From Ignavibacteriales bacterium (GTDB lineage: Bacteria; Bacteroidota; Ignavibacteria; Ignavibacteriales; Ignavibacteriaceae), in contig DPRR01000025.1 in NCBI GenBank assembly GCA_003538625.1, forward strand, positions 42,409 to 106,408: a DNA stretch of 64,000 bases, given 5' to 3'. A model generated the notes under the pieces. The model made no database searches, was not told where the DNA came from, and was given only the letters and a program-made list of their open reading frames with translations. Positions 36,106 to 44,403 of the stretch are shown one piece after another (the stretch's first letter is position 1; the number at the start of each line of letters is the position of its first letter). The position numbers were made by a program, and so were the translations under genes.

Positions 36106-36588
36106 TTATTGAATACTAAATTTTATTTCAATTCCACCATAGCCACTCTTTTTTTTGAATTTTTCCGGAACTCTCTTGTGTTTATTTATATAAACTTCTC
36201 TTGAGAGTTTTTGATATTTTGGTTCTAAAAGATTTAACCAATCTACAAATGTTTTGTTTCCTTTCTTCCTATTACATGCAGTACAACAATAAACAGTATT
36301 ACTTCTATTGTCTTTACCACCTAAAGAGCGGGGATCCATATGATCAAGATTAACATATGTAAAAATCGACTTCCCAGTACGTTCCCATTCGTACATTTTA
36401 TCAATTTTTTTTCCACAGTATAAACAGAAATCTCTACCCTCTAAAAAAGTTACTACCGTTTCTTTTTCCATCTGATTATGACACTCATTACAATATTTAC
36501 CTTTTTGACTTCTATAACCATAAATGGTCACAAAATCATTTACTGATTTTATTTTTTTACACTTTGGGCATTCTTTTTGAATCAACAA
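36106..36588 (-). CDS. HNH endonuclease-like zinc-finger protein
   Basis: A 160-residue protein with an N-terminal Cys2-Cys2 finger (CPKCKKI...YCNECH), a second CLYCGKK knuckle near residue 58, and the HNH core LDHMDPRSLGGKDNRSN followed by CCTACNRKKGN. These features support a metal-dependent nuclease. No intron, phage or restriction genes are adjacent, so its role is not clear. The start is TTG 36588 or the next codon (also TTG); AGAGGA lies just upstream. Possible accessory gene. Confidence 0.82.
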   Translation of the reverse strand: MLIQKECPKCKKIKSVNDFVTIYGYRSQKGKYCNECHNQMEKETVVTFLEGRDFCLYCGKKIDKMYEWERTGKSIFTYVNLDHMDPRSLGGKDNRSNTVYCCTACNRKKGNKTFVDWLNLLEPKYQKLSREVYINKHKRVPEKFKKKSGYGGIEIKFSIQ

Positions 36589-36659
36589 GATGTCCTCTTA
36601 ATAAAGAAATTTTTTTTTGTTTTAATACAGGTGATTCTTAGAATCGCCATTGCATAAAT

Positions 36660-37850
36660 CTAAATCTCTACGTGGCTAACACTAATTACATTAGCATTTT
36701 CACTTATCTGTTTTAGCATATCTGCAGTTGCGGCAGATTGTAATTTCATTGTACAGCAAGCGGCAATTCCACCTTCAAAAATAATGTTTTCAATTTCCTC
36801 AATATTAATTTGTCCGCTTCTTATTACATCAAGCACACTTGCAAGTACTCCGGGTTTGTCATAATGCTTTACAACTAATTGATAATGAGCGTCGGTTATT
36901 TTAGCCCTGTTAACCCAATGTTCAATAACTCCGCTGTGAACAAATTTTTTGATTATGTTTATTGTTTCTTCAGCAACTGCATCCTGAGCTTGTTCTGTAG
37001 AAGCACCGATATGATGCGTTACATAAATATTAGGATTGTTTTGCAGTTTGGATGAAACTTCTCCGGATTTACCTTCAGGCTCGCCTTTAAAAACATCGCA
37101 GGCATAACGAATATTTTTTTCTTTAATTGCTTCAAGAAGATCATCCTCAACAACTACATCATGCCGTGATGTATTAACTAAATAAGCTCCATCTTTCATA
37201 TAACTAAACATCTGTTTGTTAAACAATCCTTTTGTCTGCGGAGTAGCAGGGAGGTGGATTGTAACAATATCACATAAAGGCAAAAGCTGATCCATTTCAC
37301 TAAAATCTTTTATCTGTACACCTTCAATCCGGGTAATATCTTTTCCATAAACATTCATCTCAAAAGCATTTGCACGCTTTGCAACTTCCTTACCAATGTT
37401 TCCAACTCCAATTAAACCAAGCGTTTTACCTTTTAATCCTTTACCTTTAGAATATTTGTCTTTATTCCAAACGCCTTTGTTAAAATCAGAAACGTTATCA
37501 GGAATAAAACGATCCAAAGAAATCATCAACCCAATTGCCAGTTCAGCTACGGCAACCGCATTCATTCCGGGGCAGTTGGTTACATAAATTCCTTTTTTAT
37601 TTGCCGCAGCAATGTTGATATTATTAACTCCCGATCCAGCGCGGATTATTAAATTAAGTTTCTTACTATAGTTAATTGCTTCTTCATTAACGATAGTAGA
37701 ACGGACAACTACGATATCAACATCTTTCGCTGCTTCGGGAAGATCTTTTTCTCCAAGTTTTGGATTGTAGATTACTTCAAGATCAAGGTCTTTCATTTGC
37801 TGGATATATTTATCCGGAAATTTATCCGCTACTAATACTTTGAGTTTCAT
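36660..37850 (-). CDS. serA: D-3-phosphoglycerate dehydrogenase
   Basis: SerA oxidises 3-phosphoglycerate to 3-phosphohydroxypyruvate, the first step of serine synthesis. The 396-residue protein shows the NAD-binding loop GLIGVGNIGKEVAKRA, the active-site region DVFKGEPEGKSGEV with the Glu, the catalytic HHIGAST, and a C-terminal ACT domain (HYDKPGVLASVLDVIRSGQI) for serine feedback. ATG 37850 is chosen because AGAGG sits immediately upstream; the longer in-frame reading to 37880 would add ten Asn/Lys-rich residues. The intervening region after the gene carries a palindromic repeat. Confidence 0.94.
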   Translation of the reverse strand: MKLKVLVADKFPDKYIQQMKDLDLEVIYNPKLGEKDLPEAAKDVDIVVVRSTIVNEEAINYSKKLNLIIRAGSGVNNINIAAANKKGIYVTNCPGMNAVAVAELAIGLMISLDRFIPDNVSDFNKGVWNKDKYSKGKGLKGKTLGLIGVGNIGKEVAKRANAFEMNVYGKDITRIEGVQIKDFSEMDQLLPLCDIVTIHLPATPQTKGLFNKQMFSYMKDGAYLVNTSRHDVVVEDDLLEAIKEKNIRYACDVFKGEPEGKSGEVSSKLQNNPNIYVTHHIGASTEQAQDAVAEETINIIKKFVHSGVIEHWVNRAKITDAHYQLVVKHYDKPGVLASVLDVIRSGQINIEEIENIIFEGGIAACCTMKLQSAATADMLKQISENANVISVSHVEI

Positions 37851-37881
37851 TTTAACCTCTTTGTTATTATTTATTTTCAAT

Positions 37882-37943
37882 TGTCATCCTGAGCGAAGAC
37901 GAAGGATGGCTAGCTTCCTCCCTCGACTACGCTCGGGATGACG
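37882..37943. repeat. dispersed palindromic repeat, copy 4
   Basis: TGTCATCCTGAGCGAAG on the left and CTCGGGATGAC on the right form a large imperfect hairpin. The arms match those of 1491-1568. It lies just upstream of serA and just beyond the 3' end of the small repeat protein. Confidence 0.65.
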
Positions 37944-37969
37944 GTTCAGTGTTATAAAAGATTTTTTAA

Positions 37970-38308
37970 TTATGGTTTACCCGGAAACGATTCCACAAAT
38001 TTTATTTTTATATCCGGAAATGAATCCACTATTTTAATTTTAACGTCCGGAAATGACTCAACTATCTGCCACTCACCGCAATCATCCGGAAATGAATTCA
38101 CAAGTTTAACTTTCAGATCAGGAAATGCATCCACTATTTGAACTTTTATATCCGGAAATGATTCTACAAATTTCACTTTGCCGTTAAGCAGAAAACCGTT
38201 GAATGTACAATTTTCAAAATCTATTTTGCTTTTGTCTTGAGCAATTACAAAAGAATTTAATGTCGCAATAAAAACAATTAAATAAATATTTTTCAAATGT
38301 GTTTTCAT
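37970..38308 (-). CDS. small secreted protein with 11-residue repeats, 7(1) septoil-knot-like
   Basis: A 112-residue protein. After a signal peptide (MKTHLKNIYLIVFIATLNSF, then VIAQ) it contains a CTFNGF segment and then six tandem units of the type VDSFPDIKIK(I/F), period 11 residues (33 bases), with one 13-residue unit containing CGEWQI, ending FVESFPGKP. I recall this pattern from Bacteroidota proteins annotated as 7(1) septoil knot domain-containing, predicted to form a very complex protein knot; that match is from memory. ATG 38308 is chosen because the in-frame GTG at 38368 would run through the palindromic repeat. It is flanked by repeats on both sides. Function unknown. Confidence 0.7.
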   Translation of the reverse strand: MKTHLKNIYLIVFIATLNSFVIAQDKSKIDFENCTFNGFLLNGKVKFVESFPDIKVQIVDAFPDLKVKLVNSFPDDCGEWQIVESFPDVKIKIVDSFPDIKIKFVESFPGKP

Positions 38309-38313
38309 TTTTT

Positions 38314-38405
38314 TGTCATTCCCGCGAAAGCGGGAATCTATAACCTCTGATTCAAAATGGATTCCCACCTGCCTTGCCGATAGGCAGGCTTACGTGGGAA
38401 TGACA
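38314..38405. repeat. compound palindromic repeat, copy 5
   Basis: TGTCATTCCC at 38314-38323 is complementary to GGGAATGACA at 38396-38405. Inside are a perfect hairpin with TTCCCGC/GCGGGAA arms and a second element with GCCTGCC/GGCAGGC-like arms. It sits immediately upstream of the small repeat-protein gene and could influence its expression. Confidence 0.75.
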
Positions 38406-38466
38406 TAACTCAATTTACTATATGTAAAACAGATTGCTTCGCTCGAAGACTTACTCGCAATGACTT

Positions 38467-40125
38467 CTACTTTAACATTGGAATTTTAACATTCCATTTT
38501 TTTGCGTTATCAATTGCCTGCTGATAACCAGCATCAGCGTGACGCATTATACCCATACCAGGATCATAAGTTAGAACTCTTTCTAATCTTGCTTCGGCTT
38601 CTTTTGACCCATCCGCAACTATAACCATTCCTGCATGAATTGATTTTCCAATTCCCACTCCACCGCCATGATGAACTGAAACCCAGCTTGCACCGCCGAT
38701 GGCATTTAGCAATGCATTAAGTATAGGCCAATCTGCAATTGCATCACTGCCGTCAATCATACCTTCTGTCTCGCGATTTGGTGATGCAACAGATCCGCAA
38801 TCAAGATGATCTCTTCCAATTACAATTGGAGCTTTAACTTTTCCATCTGCAACAAGCTGATTAAATATTTTTCCCATCTTAGCACGCTCGCCATAACCAA
38901 GCCAGCAAATACGCGCTGGCAATCCCTGAAAGTGAACATTCTTTTGAGCCATATCAATCCAATTGATAAGCTGTTTGTTCTCAGGAAAAGCATCACGAAT
39001 TGCCTGATCAGTTACATAAATATCATTTGGATCACCACTAAGTGCTGCCCAACGGAATGGACCTTTGCCATCACAGAAAAGCGGACGAATAAATTCGGGT
39101 ACAAATCCCGGAATATCAAAAGCATTTGTTAATCCATTTTCTTTTGCTTCACCGCGGATATTATTTCCATAATCAAAAACAATCGAACCGCGCTTTTGAA
39201 ACTCCAGCATTGCTTCAACATGCTTTATAACAGTTTTACGAGCAAGTGAAATATATTTATCAGGATTTGATTTTCTTAAATCAAGTGCTTCTTCAAAACT
39301 CATATCCATTGGAACGTAACCATTTAACATATCGTGAGCTGATGTCTGATCAGTAACGATATCAGGAATGATTCCACGTTTTAATATTTCGTGATGAACT
39401 TCACCTGCATTGCCAACTAATCCAACAGAAATTGCTTCTCCTTTTGATTTTGCATCAAGAACAATTTTTAATGCTTCATCCAAATTATCAGTAATAACAT
39501 CTGTGTAGCCGGTATCAATTCTTTTTTGTATTCTGGAGCGATCAACATCAACACCAAGGAATGCAGCTCCGTTAAAAGTTGCCGCGAGAGGTTGAGCGCC
39601 GCCCATTCCGCCTAAACCTGCAGTTAAAACAAATCTTCCTTTAAGCGATCCGCCAAAATATTTTTTTGCTGCTTCTGCAAAAGTTTCGTAAGTGCCTTGC
39701 AGAATTCCCTGAGTGCCGATATAAATCCAGCTTCCCGCGGTCATTTGACCATACATCGTTAAGCCAAGCTGTTCAAGTCTTCGGAATTCATCCCAGGTTG
39801 CCCAATCGGGCACAAGCATTGAGTTTGAAATTATAACTCGTGGTGCATTTATATGTGTTTTGAAAATGCCAACAGGTTTACCGGACTGAACTAAAAGTGT
39901 TTCATCATTTTCTAAATCTTTTAATGATTTAATAATTGCTTCATACGCTTCCCAGTTTCTGGCTGCTTTTCCTCTTCCGCCATAGACAATTAATTCTGCA
40001 GGATTTTCTGCAACATCAGGATGAAGATTATTCATCAACATTCTCATCGCGGCTTCTTGTATCCAACCCTTGCAGGAAATTTCTGTTCCGGTAGGAGCTA
40101 TTATATCTTTAAATTCTGCGATCAT
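38467..40125 (-). CDS. hutU: urocanate hydratase
   Basis: HutU hydrates urocanate to imidazolonepropionate in histidine breakdown, using a tightly bound NAD as electrophile. The 552-residue protein contains GLGGMGGAQPLAATFNGAAF (NAD-binding), the YGGRGKAARNWE N-terminal signature, and DHLDCGSVASPNRETEGM near residue 402-419 with the active-site Cys. No hutH, hutI or hutG is in the window. The gene for a 111-residue protein lies 2 bases upstream, followed by adenosine deaminase, so three minus-strand genes form one likely transcript. Confidence 0.96.
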   Translation of the reverse strand: MIAEFKDIIAPTGTEISCKGWIQEAAMRMLMNNLHPDVAENPAELIVYGGRGKAARNWEAYEAIIKSLKDLENDETLLVQSGKPVGIFKTHINAPRVIISNSMLVPDWATWDEFRRLEQLGLTMYGQMTAGSWIYIGTQGILQGTYETFAEAAKKYFGGSLKGRFVLTAGLGGMGGAQPLAATFNGAAFLGVDVDRSRIQKRIDTGYTDVITDNLDEALKIVLDAKSKGEAISVGLVGNAGEVHHEILKRGIIPDIVTDQTSAHDMLNGYVPMDMSFEEALDLRKSNPDKYISLARKTVIKHVEAMLEFQKRGSIVFDYGNNIRGEAKENGLTNAFDIPGFVPEFIRPLFCDGKGPFRWAALSGDPNDIYVTDQAIRDAFPENKQLINWIDMAQKNVHFQGLPARICWLGYGERAKMGKIFNQLVADGKVKAPIVIGRDHLDCGSVASPNRETEGMIDGSDAIADWPILNALLNAIGGASWVSVHHGGGVGIGKSIHAGMVIVADGSKEAEARLERVLTYDPGMGIMRHADAGYQQAIDNAKKWNVKIPMLK

Positions 40126-40127
40126 TT

Positions 40128-40463
40128 TTAATCCTTAAAATGCTTTTCTAATAGATTATCATATTGTTTGTAAAGTGATTTGTAAATCCATTTTTTTAGA
40201 AACCAGCTTTTCTTCATTTCTTTTTTCATAAAATCAGAGTTTTGTTTCAGTTGATGAGTAATTCTAATTTTTTCATCTTTTGTGAATTTAACAGTTTCAT
40301 CATCTAGTTTTAATTTTTCTATGATGGAATTAAATGCTTTCTCTTCAGCAAAAAATCTATTATCACCGCTTACTTGTTTTAGTGCCTGTTTGCAAAAATT
40401 ACTTAATAATTTTTTCTCGTTTTTATCGAATTCAAAATTATAGTTTGTGAATAGTTTTTTCAT
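40128..40463 (-). CDS. hypothetical protein, 111 aa
   Basis: A soluble, charged, Lys-rich helical protein of 111 residues with no signal peptide and no family I recognise. It overlaps the end of the adenosine deaminase gene by 26 bases and ends 2 bases before hutU begins, so it is expressed within that operon. The overlap with both neighbours argues that it is a real gene. Function cannot be inferred. Confidence 0.65.
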   Translation of the reverse strand: MKKLFTNYNFEFDKNEKKLLSNFCKQALKQVSGDNRFFAEEKAFNSIIEKLKLDDETVKFTKDEKIRITHQLKQNSDFMKKEMKKSWFLKKWIYKSLYKQYDNLLEKHFKD

Positions 40464-41562
40464 TTTCTCCTTTTACATTATTAAACGATAATATTTTTTC
40501 TCTCATTTTCTGATATCCCGGTTTGATTACGTCATATATATAGTGTAATCTTTCTTTATATGGAATAAATGCTGATTTCATTGAGTTGATAGTTATTTTT
40601 TCAAAATCCTCAAAGTTCAAATTAAAATATTGAATTGCCGTTAAAAACTCTTTTGTCATAGTAGTGTTACTCATTAATCTGTCATCAGTGTTTAATGTAA
40701 CACGGAATTTTTCTTTATATAAAATTCCAAATGGATGGTTCTCAATTTTATCAACGGCACCAGTATGAACATTTGATAAAAGACATATCTCTAATGGAAT
40801 TCTTTTATCTAAAACATATTGAGCAAGTTCACCAAAACTTATAACATTTCCATTAGAATCAAGTACAATATCTTCGAGCAATCTTGTTGCATGTCCAATG
40901 CGATGTGCACCGCACCATTGTATTGCCTGCCAGATAGAATCTTTACCAAAGGCTTCTCCCGCGTGAATAGTAATATTAAAATTTGCTCTTTGGATGTACT
41001 GAAATGCTTCGATATGTTTCTTGGGTGGATAGCCGCCTTCTTCACCGGCAAGATCAAAACCAACCACTCCGTCGTTTCTAAAATTTACTGCAAGTTCCGC
41101 AATATCAACTGTGTCTTTCATATTTCTCATTCCGCAAAGTATCAAACCATAACCAACGCCAAAATCTTTTTTACCGCGTTCTAATCCTGCAAGTACTGCG
41201 TTTACGGAGTCTTCATAATATAAACCTTTCATTCGATGATATACGGGAGCGAATCTTGTTTCAACATATACAACACCATCATTGTACATGTCTTCCATCA
41301 TTTCGTAGGCAATTCTTTCAAGTCCATCTTTTGTTTGCATAACTGCAGTTGTGTGTTCAAATCCCTGAAGATATTCGACGAGATTTCCTTTGTTTGCACC
41401 GCGATGGAACCATTCTGCAAGGTCAGCAGAATTTTTTGTCGGAAGTTTATCGTAATTAAGTTCTTCAGCAAGATCAATAATAGTTTGGGCTCTAAGACCT
41501 CCATCAAGATGATCATGAAGCAGAACTTTAGGAATAGTTTTAACAATTTGCTCTGTTGTCAC
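40438..41562 (-). CDS. add: adenosine deaminase
   Basis: An amidohydrolase of 374 residues that deaminates adenosine (or a close analogue) to inosine. The zinc motif HDHLDGGL lies near residue 16, HAGEAFG near 200 and NTDDR near 290, with HRIGHATRL between. The start is taken as GTG 41562, with AGAGG about 7 bases upstream; TTG 41586, eight codons further upstream with its own AAGGA, is an alternative. Some homologues act on adenosine-like substrates such as aminodeoxyfutalosine, so the exact substrate is not fixed; the presence of a MqnA-like gene nearby makes that alternative worth noting. Confidence 0.88.
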   Translation of the reverse strand: MTTEQIVKTIPKVLLHDHLDGGLRAQTIIDLAEELNYDKLPTKNSADLAEWFHRGANKGNLVEYLQGFEHTTAVMQTKDGLERIAYEMMEDMYNDGVVYVETRFAPVYHRMKGLYYEDSVNAVLAGLERGKKDFGVGYGLILCGMRNMKDTVDIAELAVNFRNDGVVGFDLAGEEGGYPPKKHIEAFQYIQRANFNITIHAGEAFGKDSIWQAIQWCGAHRIGHATRLLEDIVLDSNGNVISFGELAQYVLDKRIPLEICLLSNVHTGAVDKIENHPFGILYKEKFRVTLNTDDRLMSNTTMTKEFLTAIQYFNLNFEDFEKITINSMKSAFIPYKERLHYIYDVIKPGYQKMREKILSFNNVKGENEKTIHKL

Positions 41563-41669
41563 AATAAACCTCTTTTTTGTTACCAAAAAATATCCTTTTA
41601 AGCAGGTAAAATCAATTTAAATAGCCTATAAACACCTAAGAAATAGCTATATATTTTAAAAAATGTTTG

Positions 41670-41677
41670 TATCTTTG
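41670..41677 (+). promoter_or_regulatory. Bacteroidota-type -7 element (TATCTTTG) upstream of the TPR gene
   Basis: TATCTTTG matches TAnnTTTG exactly and lies 63 bases upstream of the TPR-protein start. No clear -33 TTTG is found at the usual distance; a TTTG is present but abuts the element. Confidence 0.5.
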
Positions 41678-41739
41678 AAACATAGAAATTGCTTACTGTG
41701 GCAAAAAAAACTAAGTTTTAAGTATTAATCGGAGAAAAA

Positions 41740-42882
41740 ATGAAACATTCAAAATTGTTCGTTCTTGCATTTCTAATGCTAAGCATGGTTTTTGTCGGAT
41801 ATCAATGCGGCTCAACCGAAATAACCAGTGCTAAATTGTACATTCAGCAAAAAAATTATGATAAAGCTATCGATGTTTTACAGAAGGAAATAACAAAAAA
41901 TCCAAACAGTGATGAAGGATATTATTTGTTAGGATATGTTCAGGGAGAACAAGGAAAATTTGAAAGTATGGTTGAGAGTTATGATAAATCCCTGGCAATC
42001 AGCAAAAATTTTGAAAAAAATATTAACGACTCAAGAAAATATTTTTGGGCACAGGCATTTAACAGAGGCGTTAGCTTGTATCAACGGGGTGTAAAATCTT
42101 CTGATGCAGATAGTGCTAAAGTTTATTATGATAAATCAATTGCTGATTTTAAATCAGCTCTTAGAATTGAGCCGGATTCAGGAGATACATATAAAAATTT
42201 AGCTTTTGTATATTTAAGCAAAGGTGATAATGAGTCCGCTATAGAACCGCTTCAGCAATTAATCGATCGTGAAAAAGCTTTAGATGGTTATAAATTTTTG
42301 GGTGAGATCTATTTTGTGAACGGAACAAACTTAAAAACTCAAGGTAAAGACACTGAGGCTAAAGAACAATTTAATAAGAGCATTACAGTTTTAGAAGAAG
42401 GATTAAAAGTACATCCAAATAACTCTGATTTATTACTTACACTTTCAAATTCATATATTGGTGCTGATCGTACAAATGAAGCAATTGAACCTTTCAAAAA
42501 AGGTGTTGCAGCTGAACCTGAGAACAAATATTACAGATATAACTATGGAGTACTTCTCTTAGGAATTAATGATTTTGAAGGCGCAGAAACACAATTCAAA
42601 AAAGCGATTGAAATAGATCCTAATTATGATAATGCAATTTATAACTTAGGTGTTACTTATGTTAAGTGGGGAACATATATAAACAAAAAAGCTGATGAAG
42701 AAGGAAAAGTTACTGATGATTACAAATTGAAATATCAGGCAGCTTTACCTTATTTAGAAAAAGCAGTGCAAATGAAAGATGCTAACGCACAAACATGGGA
42801 ACTTTTAGGAAAAGTTTATTCAGTATTAGGAATGCAGGATGATGCAACTAATGCTTTCAAAAAAGCAGATGAAATGAGATAA
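41740..42882 (+). CDS. tetratricopeptide-repeat protein, probable lipoprotein
   Basis: A 380-residue protein. The signal region (residues 1-22) is followed by Cys23 in VGYQCGS, a relaxed lipobox, so lipid attachment is plausible but not certain. The rest is a chain of TPR units (for example AKLYIQQKNYDKAIDVLQKE, DEGYYLLGYVQGEQGKFESM, and YRYNYGVLLLGINDFEGAE) covering residues ~30-375. It is likely a periplasmic or outer-membrane scaffold. GGAG is present 10 bases upstream. DUF3467 follows after 9 bases. Confidence 0.82.
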   Translation: MKHSKLFVLAFLMLSMVFVGYQCGSTEITSAKLYIQQKNYDKAIDVLQKEITKNPNSDEGYYLLGYVQGEQGKFESMVESYDKSLAISKNFEKNINDSRKYFWAQAFNRGVSLYQRGVKSSDADSAKVYYDKSIADFKSALRIEPDSGDTYKNLAFVYLSKGDNESAIEPLQQLIDREKALDGYKFLGEIYFVNGTNLKTQGKDTEAKEQFNKSITVLEEGLKVHPNNSDLLLTLSNSYIGADRTNEAIEPFKKGVAAEPENKYYRYNYGVLLLGINDFEGAETQFKKAIEIDPNYDNAIYNLGVTYVKWGTYINKKADEEGKVTDDYKLKYQAALPYLEKAVQMKDANAQTWELLGKVYSVLGMQDDATNAFKKADEMR

Positions 42883-42891
42883 TAATTAATT

Positions 42892-43218
42892 ATGGATCCA
42901 AATAAACAACCACAAGGACAGCAGCTTAATATTGAGCTTGGTGATAAAGAAGCCGAAGGCATTTATTCCAATCTTGCTATCATCTCGCACTCACCGGCAG
43001 AATTTATTATTGATTTCACGCGGATTGTTCCCGGTGTTCCTAAAGCAAAAGTTTACAGCAGAATTATAACAACACCACAACACGCTAAAATGTTAATGAA
43101 GGCTTTAAAGGATAATATAGATAAGTTCGAATCTAAGTTTGGTGAAATTAAAATTGATTCTGCTCCAAATCAGATGTTTGGATTTGTTCCTCCAAAACCT
43201 GATGAAAAAGTAAATTAA
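42892..43218 (+). CDS. DUF3467 domain-containing protein
   Basis: A 108-residue soluble protein matching DUF3467: ADGIYSNLAIISHSPAEF-like stretch (here EGIYSNLAIISHSPAEF), FTRIVPGVPKAKVYSRIIT, then TPQHAKMLMKALKDNI. The family is of unknown function. Co-transcribed with the TPR lipoprotein; terminator follows. Confidence 0.85.
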   Translation: MDPNKQPQGQQLNIELGDKEAEGIYSNLAIISHSPAEFIIDFTRIVPGVPKAKVYSRIITTPQHAKMLMKALKDNIDKFESKFGEIKIDSAPNQMFGFVPPKPDEKVN

Positions 43219-43241
43219 AAATTAATTTTCTTTAAAAAATT

Positions 43242-43268
43242 AAAGCCGGTTTTTAGCCGGCTTTTTTA
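43242..43268 (+). terminator. intrinsic terminator after the DUF3467 gene
   Basis: AAGCCGG pairs with CCGGCTT over a TTTTTAG loop, followed by a T run. It also lies in the region where the opposite-strand lpt genes end. Confidence 0.9.
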
Positions 43269-43320
43269 ATAAGAATTTTTTTGTAACAATTTATAATTTC
43301 TGCTTCTCACGTCTGATAAA

Positions 43321-44403
43321 TTATTGCCTTGCCCGCCACAGATTTACTGCTGCCGCAGCCATGAACAAAAAATTTGCAAACCATGCTGTAAGAATTGGAT
43401 TTAATGCTCCGTTTTTTCCAAAAGCCTGACTTACCTTCATAAAAACTAAATAGAGAAAAGTTACAAGAATATTTAAACCGACCTGTGAAGCAACTCCGCC
43501 TTTTCTTTTATTAGCAGAAATCGGTAATCCAAATAAAACAACAATAACGCTCGTCATAGCAAATGCAATTCTGGAGTGGTACTCTATTAAAGTTGAGGTG
43601 GGATCATTACCCGCGTTTTCCTGAGATTTAATAAGATCGGTGAGTTCTGAAAGGTTCATTTCTGATGGTCTTGTTTGTTTTTTAAGAAGATCAGCCGGAG
43701 AAAAATTTAAGTTTGGTATTTCTAAATTTGTAAAGTATTCTGCTTTTTGCTGTTTACCGGAAAATTCTCTTTTAATACCATTATTAGCTATCCAAATGTG
43801 TTTTAAACTATCATACGATAAACTTATAGCATCTATTCTGGATAACATTTGTATTGGGTTTGCAGGATTAAAATCCTGAATGCTTACTCTATTGGCTCTA
43901 TTGGAATTATTATCAAAAAAAGAAATACTTACAATTCTTTGTTTAGAATCCTGGAAATAAATATTGCTGCCTGAAAAACTAATATTTTTTTTTAGATACT
44001 CCTGCTCAATATTTAGTTTGGTTTTATTTGCCATCGGCACAACATACCCGCTAAAGTAAACTGAGAACATGCTTATAAAAAAAGTTGTGATAAGAAATGG
44101 AAGCATAAATCTGAATAGACTTACTCCGCTAGCTTTAATTGCAGTCAATTCACTGGAGCTTGCTGCTTTGCCGGCAGTAAAAAGTGCCGCAAATAAAACT
44201 CCAACAGGAGTCATTAATCTTATAATATCAGGAGAAAAAACGATGTAATAATGAATAATCTTTAATGCAGGAACATTTTGATCTATAAAATCATCCAGGT
44301 TTTCCATTGCATCTATCACTATAAAAATTATAGTAAAACCAAGTAAACCAAATGCAATGGTTTGTAAAAACTGTTTGATTAAATATTTATCAATTATTTT
44401 CAT
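43321..44403 (-). CDS. LPS export permease, LptG-like (YjgP/YjgQ family)
   Basis: A 360-residue inner-membrane permease of the LptF/LptG family, which with ATPase LptB extracts LPS and passes it to LptC. The N-terminus reads MKIIDKYLIKQFLQTIAFGL, with the usual three N-terminal and three C-terminal helices around a periplasmic beta-jellyroll. ATG 44403 is chosen as the family-like start and overlaps the upstream permease gene by 14 bases; longer in-frame starts exist. It is the second of the two paralogous permeases, so it is labelled LptG by position; the pair could be swapped. Confidence 0.85.
   Translation of the reverse strand: MKIIDKYLIKQFLQTIAFGLLGFTIIFIVIDAMENLDDFIDQNVPALKIIHYYIVFSPDIIRLMTPVGVLFAALFTAGKAASSSELTAIKASGVSLFRFMLPFLITTFFISMFSVYFSGYVVPMANKTKLNIEQEYLKKNISFSGSNIYFQDSKQRIVSISFFDNNSNRANRVSIQDFNPANPIQMLSRIDAISLSYDSLKHIWIANNGIKREFSGKQQKAEYFTNLEIPNLNFSPADLLKKQTRPSEMNLSELTDLIKSQENAGNDPTSTLIEYHSRIAFAMTSVIVVLFGLPISANKRKGGVASQVGLNILVTFLYLVFMKVSQAFGKNGALNPILTAWFANFLFMAAAAVNLWRARQ

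Noticed and set aside
36106..36588. The HNH protein as a homing endonuclease in an intron or intein
   Set aside because: No split host gene or intron structure surrounds it.
37938..38141. A plus-strand reading of 67 codons with GNxST repeats
   Set aside because: It is the antisense shadow of the 33-bp repeats in the minus-strand protein at 37970-38308, which has a signal peptide and coherent repeat chemistry.
37980..38170. A CRISPR-like array
   Set aside because: The units are 33-39 bases, contiguous without spacers and in frame with a coding sequence. No CRISPR arrays were seen in the window.
38309..38368. GTG 38368 as start of the repeat protein
   Set aside because: The added residues are translated from the palindromic repeat and would precede the signal peptide.
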